The notes under the pieces: model-generated
What the model was told of the DNA's origin: nothing
The model's input: only the letters and a program-made list of their open reading frames with translations
Database searches by the model: none
Position numbers and translations under genes: made by a program
In this document: piece after piece, positions 28,327-35,304 of the stretch
Position numbering within the stretch: position 1 is the first letter of the stretch
Layout: each line of letters begins with the position of its first letter
Source: a virus
Virus record (IMG/VR): IMGVR_UViG_3300033993_001516
Span: 1-39,284 of that record
Strand: one strand, 5' to 3'
Length of the DNA stretch: 39,284 bases

Positions 28327-28972
28327 TACTCTGCTGAAAACCTCTCTGTCAAAGCCGCCATGCGCTCAAAGGCGTCCACCGTCTCGCCTGTCGGCGGGCC
28401 GGGCGGCACTGTCCACACATCATTGGCGCGCAGGGCGCAATGCTGATATTGCAGGAGTCGGGCGAGCGGCAGTTCCCAAATGATGTAGTGTTCGGGCCAG
28501 CCTGTCTCTCGCGCCAGCGTGAAAGCGAAGGTCGCAATCCACGCTGGCTCCGTCAGTTTCCCGGTGGCGAGGCTTGGGATGCGCCCGGTGCGGCGGGCTT
28601 TTCGACAATCTCCACGGAGGCCGCGCCCGTCATGTCGCCCACGCGCTGAATCTCATCCATGACCTGCGGCACGATGGAGAGCGGGATCTGCAACTGGTAG
28701 CGAAGCAGTTCGTCCTCAAGGTGCTGCTTGTCGCGGACGGCGCGCAGCACTTTCTCGACGGGTTCGCAGTGGATGAAAAGGAAGCCCGCCACTTGGCGTA
28801 GCTGCTCGACTTGATCCATCGGCTCGTCGGACTTCTCGCCTGTGAACTGCGACAGGCCGAGTTTCTTGCAGAGAGTGACGGAGCCCAAAGTAAAGGGACG
28901 CAGCTTGAAATCGCCAATCTGCTTGAGCGAGGGTTCTAAAAACGCTTCTTCGGTTAGAGTAGTTTGAGCCAT
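28326..28972 (-). CDS. Tail assembly chaperone gpGT (product of -1 frameshift)
   Basis: The upstream chaperone frame ends at 28553 with GGGAAAC followed at once by TGA. A second frame, -1 relative to it, runs without its own start from the slip site to TAA 28326 and adds 76 residues: LTEPAWIATFAFTLARETGW, then PEHYIIWELPLARLLQYQHC and on to FERMAALTERFSAE. The fusion would be about 215 residues. This mirrors lambda gpG/gpGT, in which a minor frameshifted product bridges tape measure and tail tube subunits during assembly. The TAA overlaps the next ATG as TAATG. Confidence 0.85.
28347..28353 (-). promoter_or_regulatory. TTTGACA motif before the 261-residue gene
   Basis: TTTGACA ends 20 nt before the ATG at 28326, inside the frameshifted part of gpGT. 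Confidence 0.5.
28513..28562 (-). promoter_or_regulatory. Programmed -1 frameshift signal
   Basis: On the minus strand the slippery heptamer G GGA AAC (28562-28556) is followed by the zero-frame TGA, a 7-nt spacer in all, and then a perfect 9-bp stem GCCAGCGTG (28548-28540) / CACGCTGGC (28521-28513) with an 18-nt loop. X XXY YYZ form, spacer length and stem match the classic -1 frameshift design. Confidence 0.85.
28553..28972 (-). CDS. Tail assembly chaperone gpG-like
   Basis: A 139-residue protein starting at the ATG at 28972 with GAGGAG about 9 nt upstream. TEEAFLEPSLKQIGDFKL, RPFTLGSVTLCKKLGL and LLRYQLQIPLSIVPQVMDEI form the helical body; the C-terminus is Pro/Ala-rich (KPAAPGASQASPPGN) and ends on the slip site. 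Known gpG proteins bind the tape measure in excess over gpGT. It overlaps the upstream gene by 19 nt. Confidence 0.8.
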   Translation of the reverse strand: MAQTTLTEEAFLEPSLKQIGDFKLRPFTLGSVTLCKKLGLSQFTGEKSDEPMDQVEQLRQVAGFLFIHCEPVEKVLRAVRDKQHLEDELLRYQLQIPLSIVPQVMDEIQRVGDMTGAASVEIVEKPAAPGASQASPPGN

Positions 28973-29400
28973 TTTGCTTTCTCCTCAGGAGTCAAGTCGG
29001 GGCGGATCTTTAGCGTGCGTTGACCCTTGCGAAGCAGGATCATTGGGCGGTGCTTGCGGAAGTGGTCGCGGAACTTGGAAAGGTTTTCGTGCGCGTGGCG
29101 CAGGTAGGCAATGGGGTGCGCCGGGTTGGCCTTGCACCATTCCAGATCGCGGAAGCGGATGAGGAACGCTTCCAGCGGCAGTCGCTCGTCGCCAAATTCG
29201 GCGGTGGCCGAGTCATCAAAGACCCACACCGTCTCGCGGATCATTGTCCCGTCTGCCGCGTCCTCAATGTAGTCTTCGAAGTTTTTGACCTGTTTGCCGT
29301 CCACCAGACGATAGCCAGCGGTCATGGCCGCGACGGCGGATGCGCCTTCTATCGAAGCGAGGGGCTGATCGTCCCTCGACTTAACCACTCGGACTTGCAT
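28954..29400 (-). CDS. Hypothetical tail-module protein
   Basis: A 148-residue protein with a mixed beta/alpha start (VRVVKSRDDQPLASIEGA), an acidic middle (NFEDYIEDAADGTMIRETVW) and a basic helical end (LRHAHENLSKFRDHFRKHRP; LTPEEKAKWLKLL). It lies between the tail tube-like pair and gpG. No family is recognised. Confidence 0.7.
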   Translation of the reverse strand: MQVRVVKSRDDQPLASIEGASAVAAMTAGYRLVDGKQVKNFEDYIEDAADGTMIRETVWVFDDSATAEFGDERLPLEAFLIRFRDLEWCKANPAHPIAYLRHAHENLSKFRDHFRKHRPMILLRKGQRTLKIRPDLTPEEKAKWLKLL

Positions 29401-29407
29401 GAGCTAC

Positions 29408-29734
29408 TTAGCCCAGCGTGGCACCCGGCCAGTTTCGCATTGTGAACGACCAATCCGGGTAGTCCTCGTTGCGCTCAGTGATGGAAATGTTGGTAACAAC
29501 CGAAGCCCCAGCGGTTACGCCCGTGATCGTGGCCGTGCCACCCACATCAAGCGCAGGGAAGTCGCCGCGTCCGCTGACTTGAACTTCAAAGGTCGGGTCA
29601 AAGGCTTTGCCCTGGCCGTAGGTGCCGTCTTTTTCGGCAATGTGAAGCTCTTCGACAGTCTTGGTGATCTGCACGGATTGCGTCAGGTTTTCGCTGTAAG
29701 CGGTGACGCCGATATCTGCAACGGAGGAGGCCAT
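29408..29734 (-). CDS. Tail tube-like protein, paralogue of 29738 gene
   Basis: A 108-residue, beta-rich protein. GGTATITGVTAGASVVTNIS followed by ITERNEDYPDWSFTMRNWPG lines up with VGDLAGVTAGNITEGTAKII and SVSNTQTADDFPSYEISG of the neighbouring 103-residue protein, so the two arose by tandem duplication. Position matches lambda gpV (tail tube), but both are only half its size. One may be the tube, the other a terminator or decoration. Confidence 0.65.
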   Translation of the reverse strand: MASSVADIGVTAYSENLTQSVQITKTVEELHIAEKDGTYGQGKAFDPTFEVQVSGRGDFPALDVGGTATITGVTAGASVVTNISITERNEDYPDWSFTMRNWPGATLG

Positions 29735-29737
29735 AGT

Positions 29738-30049
29738 TTAGAGATCGTCTTTCTGAACGCCGCTGATTTCGTAGGAAGGGAAATCGTCGGCGGTCTGGGT
29801 GTTGGAAACGGAAATGATTTTGGCCGTGCCTTCAGTGATATTCCCGGCAGTAACGCCAGCCAAGTCGCCAACCCCGCGCCCGCGCCGGGTGAAGTTGGTC
29901 GTGGAATAGCCGAGCTTTTGAACGTGCTTGGTTACGCCTGTCTTGTCGCGGATCGTGGCGACTTCAACCGTGCTGTCGGTCGTGAACTCCTCTGTGGTGG
30001 AGTTGGACGGCTCGGCAATGTCATTGCTGGTAATTCCGATGGAAGGCAT
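29738..30049 (-). CDS. Tail tube-like protein, paralogue of 29408 gene
   Basis: A 103-residue, beta-rich protein (MPSIGITSNDIAEPSNSTTE; RDKTGVTKHVQKLGYSTTN). It shares the GVTAG and D-(F/Y)P-(S/D) pattern with its neighbour at 29408. The length is short for a tail tube subunit. The functional split between the two is unknown. Confidence 0.65.
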   Translation of the reverse strand: MPSIGITSNDIAEPSNSTTEEFTTDSTVEVATIRDKTGVTKHVQKLGYSTTNFTRRGRGVGDLAGVTAGNITEGTAKIISVSNTQTADDFPSYEISGVQKDDL

Positions 30050-30055
30050 GGCGTT

Positions 30056-30157
30056 TTATTTGGCGGACTTTTTGGCAAGGCGCGCTTCGACGGCTGCGCC
30101 ACGCGGGCCAGTAACGGCGGGGGCGGCTTTGGGCTGCTCTTTGGCGGCTTCGCTCAT
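30056..30157 (-). CDS. Tiny Ala/Lys-rich protein
   Basis: A 33-residue frame, ATG at 30157, placed 14 nt after a TTTGACA motif and just before the tube-like gene. Sequence MSEAAKEQPKAAPAVTGPRG, then AAVEARLAKKSAK. It resembles small linker or decoration peptides, but a chance frame is possible. The motif and tight packing favour a real gene. Confidence 0.5.
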   Translation of the reverse strand: MSEAAKEQPKAAPAVTGPRGAAVEARLAKKSAK

Positions 30158-30171
30158 ACGCTGCGCGCAGT

Positions 30172-30178
30172 TGTCAAA
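30172..30178 (-). promoter_or_regulatory. TTTGACA motif before the 33-residue gene
   Basis: TTTGACA ends 14 nt before the ATG at 30157 and contains the TGA stop of the preceding gene. Confidence 0.55.
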
Positions 30179-30587
30179 CGGTCACGCCGAGCGCGACTTG
30201 CAAAGTGTTGACCCATGCGCGGTCTTGAAAATCTGGCCCCGGCACGCTGGTGATGTAGCTGCCTGCAAAATCCACCCCTGACGCGGCGGCATCAAAGGCC
30301 GTGCGGAAGGAGTTTTGCGCCTCGATGGCGGTGACGAGCGTGGTGAAAAGACTGCTGTGGTCGGACAGGCTAACAGCCATTGAGGGCGAGCGAAGGCTGA
30401 CGGTGAGGTTGACCAAGAACGCGCCCGGCCCCCGGTGTTCGGCATCGCTGACCTCGACCACCACGGCTTGCTTCTCAAAGTCCAAGTCGGCGGCAGTGAC
30501 CGATTCGTGAACCTGTGTGCCTGCGGGAAGGTTGTTTAATGCGCGCAGGTAGGCCGCTACGCCCTTTTCTACTTCAAGCGGGTTCAC
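30174..30587 (-). CDS. Tail completion / head-tail joining protein
   Basis: A 137-residue protein starting at GTG 30587: GGAGG lies 10 nt upstream and the start overlaps the previous stop as GTGA. The frame also has an ATG at 30611, which lacks a ribosome site. VNPLEVEKGVAAYLRALNNL is a helical start; VVVEVSDAEHRGPGAFLVNL and AFDAAASGVDFAGSYITSVP are beta-rich. Position matches lambda gpZ/gpU. Confidence 0.65.
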   Translation of the reverse strand: MNPLEVEKGVAAYLRALNNLPAGTQVHESVTAADLDFEKQAVVVEVSDAEHRGPGAFLVNLTVSLRSPSMAVSLSDHSSLFTTLVTAIEAQNSFRTAFDAAASGVDFAGSYITSVPGPDFQDRAWVNTLQVALGVTV

Positions 30588-30919
30588 GGGTTGCCAACCT
30601 CCACGATCCATTCCTGCGCGAGCGGGCTAAAGTTTTGCCGCACGGAAATGACGCGGTAGTTTTTGCCGTCGATTGTCACCGGGCTTTTCACTTCGGGCGC
30701 TTCGCACATATCGGTTTTGCTCACCCGCACCACGAAATCGACGGGCTGCTGAAAACCACCCGATTCAAGGTTAAGTTCGGGTGTTCCCGTCGAAACAGCG
30801 CAAGTGTAGCTGCGGGGAGCGCCGTTCCATGCCGTGCCGAAAATCACGGTGCTGCCAAACGTGCTTTTGATGGTCCTGGCGGCGAGCTTGGCAAACTCGG
30901 TCACGGCTGCGGCGTTCAT
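30584..30919 (-). CDS. Head-tail connector (gpFII-like)
   Basis: A 111-residue protein starting at the ATG at 30919, 14 nt after a TTTGACA motif. An N-terminal helix (MNAAAVTEFAKLAARTIKS) is followed by beta strands: FGSTVIFGTAWNGAPRSYTC, QQPVDFVVRVSKTDM, KSPVTIDGKNYRVISVRQN and EWIVEVGNP. Size and fold pattern fit small head-tail joining proteins such as gpFII. Confidence 0.7.
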   Translation of the reverse strand: MNAAAVTEFAKLAARTIKSTFGSTVIFGTAWNGAPRSYTCAVSTGTPELNLESGGFQQPVDFVVRVSKTDMCEAPEVKSPVTIDGKNYRVISVRQNFSPLAQEWIVEVGNP

Positions 30920-30933
30920 TGCTTTGGCCCCTC

Positions 30934-30940
30934 TGTCAAA
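30934..30940 (-). promoter_or_regulatory. TTTGACA motif before the connector gene
   Basis: TTTGACA ends 14 nt before the ATG at 30919 and contains the TGA stop of the small glycosyltransferase. Confidence 0.6.
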
Positions 30941-31514
30941 GTTGTTCAGCGGGCGGGGGCGGGTCTGTCGGCTTGCTGCGGTAGCGGTAGAAATAAATTA
31001 CTTGGTCGCCGCTCCATTCCTCGCTTTTGATGTGTTCCAAAAGACCAAGGGCATAGCGGTAGTCCTCGCCCCACATAAGGTCGGGGAAGCGGCTTTTGAG
31101 CGCCACAGCGCGCTTTAGCGGGCAAAGATGATGCGGAGTTCGGTCTTGCCCGTGCCACTGGAAATTTTCTCGGAAGCGGTAGCTGTGGCGGAAGATGGGT
31201 GACGGATGCCAATCGCGGCCATCCATCGTGACGTGCATGGTGATCCCTACGCAATCGGGCTCAGATTTAAGGAAAGGCAAGATGCGCGCAACGTAGTCTG
31301 GTGCAACCATGTCATCATCGTCCACAAAGGCGATGTAATCGGCGGTTGCCGCCTCAATCATGCGCTGCCGCTTGGCTCCAATCGTGCCAGGGCCGTCATC
31401 GGTCAGGTAGCCAACGCCTTTCTTTAGCTGCGGCTTTAGCACAGACAAAAGCTCGGCCAGCATTTTTTCGCGGCCCGGCATGGTAGGGATAAGGATTTGC
31501 AGCTTCACGTCCAT
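30936..31514 (-). CDS. GT-A family 2 glycosyltransferase (small)
   Basis: A 192-residue protein overlapping the larger glycosyltransferase by 10 nt. LQILIPTMPGREKMLAELLS, then GTIGAKRQRMIEAATADYIA, FVDDDDMVAPDYV (the D-x-D metal site) and later LMWGEDYRYAL (ED catalytic region) are the family 2 order. It is small for the family and lacks membrane segments, so soluble protein targets are likely. Its place between the capsid gene and head-tail genes suggests glycosylation of virion proteins. Confidence 0.8.
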   Translation of the reverse strand: MDVKLQILIPTMPGREKMLAELLSVLKPQLKKGVGYLTDDGPGTIGAKRQRMIEAATADYIAFVDDDDMVAPDYVARILPFLKSEPDCVGITMHVTMDGRDWHPSPIFRHSYRFRENFQWHGQDRTPHHLCPLKRAVALKSRFPDLMWGEDYRYALGLLEHIKSEEWSGDQVIYFYRYRSKPTDPPPPAEQL

Positions 31515-33226
31515 CCCTTTGCTTCAGCGTCAGGGTTGCGGCGGCGGAAGACGGCTTTGCCACGCTCGTTGGCCTCTGGGTTTTGCTGGCGCATATAAAC
31601 CTCGTCCGAAGCCGCTCCCGTAAATGCGGGGTGGTCGTGGAAGAATTTAATGTGGCGAGCGTCTTTGACTACCCCGTCCCGATAAGCGCGAAAGCTGAAC
31701 TCCGTGTCGCTCCAGTAGCCATCGAACTCCGGGCACAGCAACCACTCGCGGCCAAGCCACCAGCGCCAGTTGTAGCACATGATCGTCATCAGCGGATCAG
31801 TCGGCCCACGGAATCCGTCTGAAACGTGCAGCACGGCGGGCGCGTCCATGTGCGGCTGCATAGCCTGGACAATCTGCTCGTCCCATCCATGAGGAGGATA
31901 AACGTCCGACTGACTCATAATGAAGATGCGCGCACCTGATGCCGTAGCTGCGCGTGCGGCGGCGTTGTAGTTCGCCACGGCGCTACTGTGGCCCTCTGGA
32001 ACAGCGGGCGCTAATCCGTGCGGGTAATGCTTCAACTGCTCAACAATCTCGGTGTCCGACTCGCAGATGCCGAAATAGTAGGCCACGCGCTCCGGGTGCG
32101 CGGCACGACTCAACCACAAATCGCGCACTTCAATGTCCTTGGCTCCCCTGCCCGCTGGATGCCCCACGGCAATGCGGGGCTTTAACCGCTTGAGCCATTC
32201 TTTGCGGAGGCGCTCGGCTTCCTTGGTGTGGCCTGCTTTGGCGAGGGCCAGCGTCTTTAGGTCATGCGCCCGCCATCCGTAGAGCGAAGCATCATGCGTC
32301 CAGCTTGGTTCGTCTGGCATGGGCTGCGCTTCCATCGCGTTCGCATAGGCCAGCGCCTTGTCGGCCTTGCCGCGAGCCAGGTGCAGCTTGGCAAGCTCGG
32401 CATATCCTTCTCGGCGCTGCGGCATGAGGCGCACGGCTTCCAACAAAGGGCGCTCGGCTTCGTCCACGTCTTTGAGCCAGCGGCCTATGGTTTGGTAAGC
32501 AACAAACTTTTCCTCGCTGCCCAGATCGTCGCGCCCCGTAGCGATGAGCGCGGCGTGCATCGCGGTCGGGATGTCCTGCTGAATCTCGCACTCGCGGAAC
32601 AAAAACCACCATTCCCGCCCCGTGCGCTCTTCGGGCGGGATGCTTTCCAAGATATTGCGGTTGCGGGTGACGCTGCCGCGCTTGTTGTTTTCGGGCATAT
32701 GCATGACTTGCATTTCCGCGCACCATGAATTTTCCGTGCCTTCGTGAGTCTCGATGTCCTCGTGGACGGCATTGATCCAGCGTTTGTAAGCACTGGCTTT
32801 GACCAACCGAACGCGCCGGGCGTAGCTGCCGCTGGCGTTGGTGATGTAGGGCGAGAAAATAGCGCCCCCTTCCATCGGGTGCCCCTCGCGTATCATCCGC
32901 AGGACTTCCGCGCCCGTAGGGGTCAGCAGATCGTCGCAATCGGCCCACATGATCCAGTCCGTGCCTTCGGGTGCGAGGGCAAAGGTCTGGTTGCGGGCGG
33001 CGGCGAAGTTATCGACGTGCGGCCATTCCTTGCCTGCCTCGCCGTTGTGATATTCGCCCACGATGCAGCCACGGGCTTTGGCGATGTCCAGCGTGGCGTC
33101 GGGCGGCTGGTTGCCGCAGGCGCGGACTACGGAAACGGAATCAACGTGCGGTTGGAAGCTGTCGAGGAAGCGGGTAATGTTTTCCGCTTCGTTGCCGCAA
33201 ATGATGCCGAGATGAATTTTCGCCAC
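31505..33226 (-). CDS. Two-domain glycosyltransferase
   Basis: I choose GTG 33226 (573 residues) because it starts just before the domain (VAKIHLGIICGNEAENITRF) and after the capsid terminator; a GTG at 33307 is possible. The N-domain is family 2 with WIMWADCDDLLTP as D-x-D site. A middle part has helix pairs (EGYAELAKLHLARGKADKAL) like TPR repeats. The C-domain (YYFGICESDTEIVEQL, IFIMSQSDVYPPHGWDEQIV) looks like a second GT-A fold. The TPR-linked design recalls enzymes acting on protein. It is the first gene after the capsid gene. Confidence 0.8.
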   Translation of the reverse strand: MAKIHLGIICGNEAENITRFLDSFQPHVDSVSVVRACGNQPPDATLDIAKARGCIVGEYHNGEAGKEWPHVDNFAAARNQTFALAPEGTDWIMWADCDDLLTPTGAEVLRMIREGHPMEGGAIFSPYITNASGSYARRVRLVKASAYKRWINAVHEDIETHEGTENSWCAEMQVMHMPENNKRGSVTRNRNILESIPPEERTGREWWFLFRECEIQQDIPTAMHAALIATGRDDLGSEEKFVAYQTIGRWLKDVDEAERPLLEAVRLMPQRREGYAELAKLHLARGKADKALAYANAMEAQPMPDEPSWTHDASLYGWRAHDLKTLALAKAGHTKEAERLRKEWLKRLKPRIAVGHPAGRGAKDIEVRDLWLSRAAHPERVAYYFGICESDTEIVEQLKHYPHGLAPAVPEGHSSAVANYNAAARAATASGARIFIMSQSDVYPPHGWDEQIVQAMQPHMDAPAVLHVSDGFRGPTDPLMTIMCYNWRWWLGREWLLCPEFDGYWSDTEFSFRAYRDGVVKDARHIKFFHDHPAFTGAASDEVYMRQQNPEANERGKAVFRRRNPDAEAKGWT

Positions 33227-33231
33227 TGAAT

Positions 33232-33270
33232 ACAAAAAGGAAGGGCCACGGCGAGTGGAACCGTGACCCC
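33232..33270 (-). terminator. Rho-independent terminator after the capsid gene
   Basis: On the minus strand GGGTCACGG (33269-33261) pairs with CCGTGGCCC (33251-33243) with a 9-nt loop and one G-U pair, followed by TTCCTTTTTG. It lies 60-100 nt after the major capsid stop and immediately before the glycosyltransferase start, so it would lower expression of downstream genes relative to capsid. Confidence 0.75.
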
Positions 33271-33335
33271 TGCTCGTAAGAGCAAATGAAACTCCCGCCG
33301 CGTCCACTCACACGGAGGGAGATGAACACACAGAC

Positions 33336-34187
33336 TTAGATGACCAGCGCCATCGTGTTGCTCGTGAGGCCGGGGGCCGCGCCGAACATGACTTCAATCG
33401 AGGCGTTGACCTGACGATTGTTGGTGCTGCCCCACACGTTCCAGTAGACCGAGAGGCCCAACTGGTCGAGGGTGACAACTTGGTCGCTGATCTGGAACTG
33501 CGAGGAAACCGCAGGGTCGATCATCGGCTTGGCCGAGGCAACGCACACCGCTTCGCGTGAGCAGGCGAAGCCGTCGAGGCCCGTGACCGCACCGCTGAAG
33601 CTGTTCGCGTAGTAGATGCCCTGGTCGAAACCGTAGGCTCCGTTCTGGAGCGGCAGGAAGTCCGCGTTGGTCGGGATGAGCGCCGAGTAGATCGACGGGG
33701 TAACGACCAAGCCCTTGTTGGTGGACTTGCTGATCGCGCTCCACAGCGAGGCCAAATGGCCCGAACCGGGGGTGATCGTGGTCGTGGTGACAGTCGCCGC
33801 GCCGAAGTTCACAGTCGTGACGGGCGTGATGGCGATGCTCCAGAGCTTGTCGGCCAGAGCGTCCACGTTGATCTTGATGAGGTTCTCAAGGCGATGGCCG
33901 AGGGCGAGATCCGCCTGGCTGATGCCGAAGAATTGAGCCACATGATCCAGGGTGACGGTGGCCTTGCCAACGGTCACATCGGAGCCGGGTTCAAAATTGG
34001 TCGGGTTAACAGCGGTGGCGCTGGTTGCCGAGACGATGGGCACCTGAATGGTGTCCTTTGCTTTCTTAACTTCATTGCTGAAGTCAGTGGTGAAAAGGCG
34101 CAGAGGAGCGAGGCGGTTAGCCAAGACTGTCTGAACCTGTTGCGAGATGGTGGCGACCACCAGCCCGGAATCGAATACGTTAGCCAT
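33336..34187 (-). CDS. Major capsid protein
   Basis: A 283-residue protein. MANVFDSGLVVATISQQVQT is the N-arm, then NEVKKAKDTIQVPIVSATSA, VTVGKATVTLDHVAQFFGIS and later IYSALIPTNADFLPLQNGAY, with SIEVMFGAAPGL near the end. This is the pattern of coat proteins of the HK97-like fold. It comes right after the protease/scaffold gene and is followed by a terminator. No lambda gpD-type decoration gene is seen nearby. Confidence 0.85.
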   Translation of the reverse strand: MANVFDSGLVVATISQQVQTVLANRLAPLRLFTTDFSNEVKKAKDTIQVPIVSATSATAVNPTNFEPGSDVTVGKATVTLDHVAQFFGISQADLALGHRLENLIKINVDALADKLWSIAITPVTTVNFGAATVTTTTITPGSGHLASLWSAISKSTNKGLVVTPSIYSALIPTNADFLPLQNGAYGFDQGIYYANSFSGAVTGLDGFACSREAVCVASAKPMIDPAVSSQFQISDQVVTLDQLGLSVYWNVWGSTNNRQVNASIEVMFGAAPGLTSNTMALVI

Positions 34188-34231
34188 ATCTTTAGTTGAT
34201 TAGGTTGGGTTTGTTGGTTGTTGGGTTTTCC

Positions 34232-34690
34232 TTAGCTGGTGGCTTTGGAAAGTGAGGCGCGAGCGGCCCAAATGGCTTTCTTGTGCTCGGCGTAAAGTTT
34301 GTTGCTGGCTGCGAAGTCCTTGGCCTCGACTGCGGCCATCCACTGCGCCACGGGGTCGGACTCTTCGGACTTGGCAACCGGGGCGACTGTTGCGGCGGAA
34401 ACGCCTGCGGATTTCTCCAGCGCGGCGAAAGCGTCTTTGACTTTGGAAAGCTCGGCCTCGGCAGCTTCGGCGCGGGCGATGGCTTCGGCCTTCTCGGCTT
34501 CCAGCGCGGCGAGCTTTTCGGCGGAATCGTCGGCCTTGGCTTCGGGCGCGGCCTCTTCGGCGGCGGGCTCTTCGGTGATTTCGGGCGCGGCGACTTCGGC
34601 CTCGACTGCGGCGGGCGCTTCCTCAACGGCGACTTCGACCGCAGGCGCGGCGACTTCGGTTTCGGTGGCGACGGAGTTAGATTCGTCCAT
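34232..34690 (-). CDS. Internal scaffold protein (Nu3-like), in-frame start
   Basis: An ATG at 34690, in frame inside the protease gene, lies exactly 14 nt after a TTTGACA motif, the same spacing as before other late genes. It would give a 152-residue protein, MDESNSVATETEVAAPAVEV..., that is Ala/Glu-rich and helical, as expected for a scaffold. Lambda makes Nu3 from gene C the same way. Confidence 0.65.
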   Translation of the reverse strand: MDESNSVATETEVAAPAVEVAVEEAPAAVEAEVAAPEITEEPAAEEAAPEAKADDSAEKLAALEAEKAEAIARAEAAEAELSKVKDAFAALEKSAGVSAATVAPVAKSEESDPVAQWMAAVEAKDFAASNKLYAEHKKAIWAARASLSKATS

Positions 34691-35284
34691 GCGCTTTGCA
34701 AAAGTGTCAAACCTGTGGCGCAAATCCTTGGCGCTTGCGGCGGCAGGAATGCCGTCTTCGATGGCGTCCACAAAGCCGAGCGCGGTGGCTTCCAGCGCCG
34801 TCAGCCATGTCTCTTCGTCCATGAGTCGGCTGATCTCTTCGGCGGGCATCCCGCTTTTGCGCTGATAGCCGCGCACCAGCGTGGACTTCATGGTGTCGAG
34901 CAAGTCGGCTTGCTTGCGAAGATCGTCAGCCTCGCCAGCGGCGAGCGTCCACGGGTTGTGGATCATCAAGAGCGCGTTTTCGCTCATGTAAGTCGGCTTG
35001 CCCGACATGGCGATGTAGCTCGCCATTGAAGCCGCGAGGCCGTCGATGTGGACGGTGACGCCGCCTTCGTGGCGGTTTAGCGCGTTGGCAATGGCGCTTC
35101 CGTCGATGATTTCTCCACCGGGGGAGTTGATGCGGACGTGAACGTGCTGGCCTTTGTATTCGCGCAGTTCTGCGATGAACTCTTTTGCGCCGATGCCGAA
35201 CGCACCGATTTCGTCGTAGATAGAAAGCTCAACCTCGCCGCTCTTGTCGGAAGAGTTTTTAAACGCATACCACTTCTGGGTCAT
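34232..35284 (-). CDS. ClpP-like head maturation protease fused to scaffold
   Basis: A 350-residue protein. Residues 1-195 are a ClpP/S49-like protease: VHVRINSPGGEIIDGSAIAN, the nucleophile Ser in VHIDGLAASMASYIAMSG, and catalytic His in LLMIHNPWTLA. Residues 200-350 are a scaffold, first Ala/Glu/Pro-rich (VAVEEAPAAVEAEVAAPEIT), then a coiled coil (EAEKAEAIARAEAAEAELSK) and basic core-binding end. The protease would cut scaffold and capsid during head maturation. It starts at the ATG at 35284, 13 nt after TTTGACA. Confidence 0.85.
   Translation of the reverse strand: MTQKWYAFKNSSDKSGEVELSIYDEIGAFGIGAKEFIAELREYKGQHVHVRINSPGGEIIDGSAIANALNRHEGGVTVHIDGLAASMASYIAMSGKPTYMSENALLMIHNPWTLAAGEADDLRKQADLLDTMKSTLVRGYQRKSGMPAEEISRLMDEETWLTALEATALGFVDAIEDGIPAAASAKDLRHRFDTFAKRMDESNSVATETEVAAPAVEVAVEEAPAAVEAEVAAPEITEEPAAEEAAPEAKADDSAEKLAALEAEKAEAIARAEAAEAELSKVKDAFAALEKSAGVSAATVAPVAKSEESDPVAQWMAAVEAKDFAASNKLYAEHKKAIWAARASLSKATS
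34705..34711 (-). promoter_or_regulatory. TTTGACA motif before the internal scaffold start
   Basis: TTTGACA lies inside the protease coding sequence and ends 14 nt before the in-frame ATG at 34690. Confidence 0.6.
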
Positions 35285-35297
35285 GCACCTTCGCGGG

Positions 35298-35304
35298 TGT
35301 CAAA
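35298..35304 (-). promoter_or_regulatory. TTTGACA motif before the protease/scaffold gene
   Basis: TTTGACA ends 13 nt before the ATG at 35284 and includes the TGA stop of the portal gene. Confidence 0.6.

Noticed and set aside
33227-33307. Start of the large glycosyltransferase at GTG 33307
   Set aside because: It would place the terminator inside the gene and adds 27 residues without domain pattern; GTG 33226 directly precedes the GT fold. Not fully excluded.
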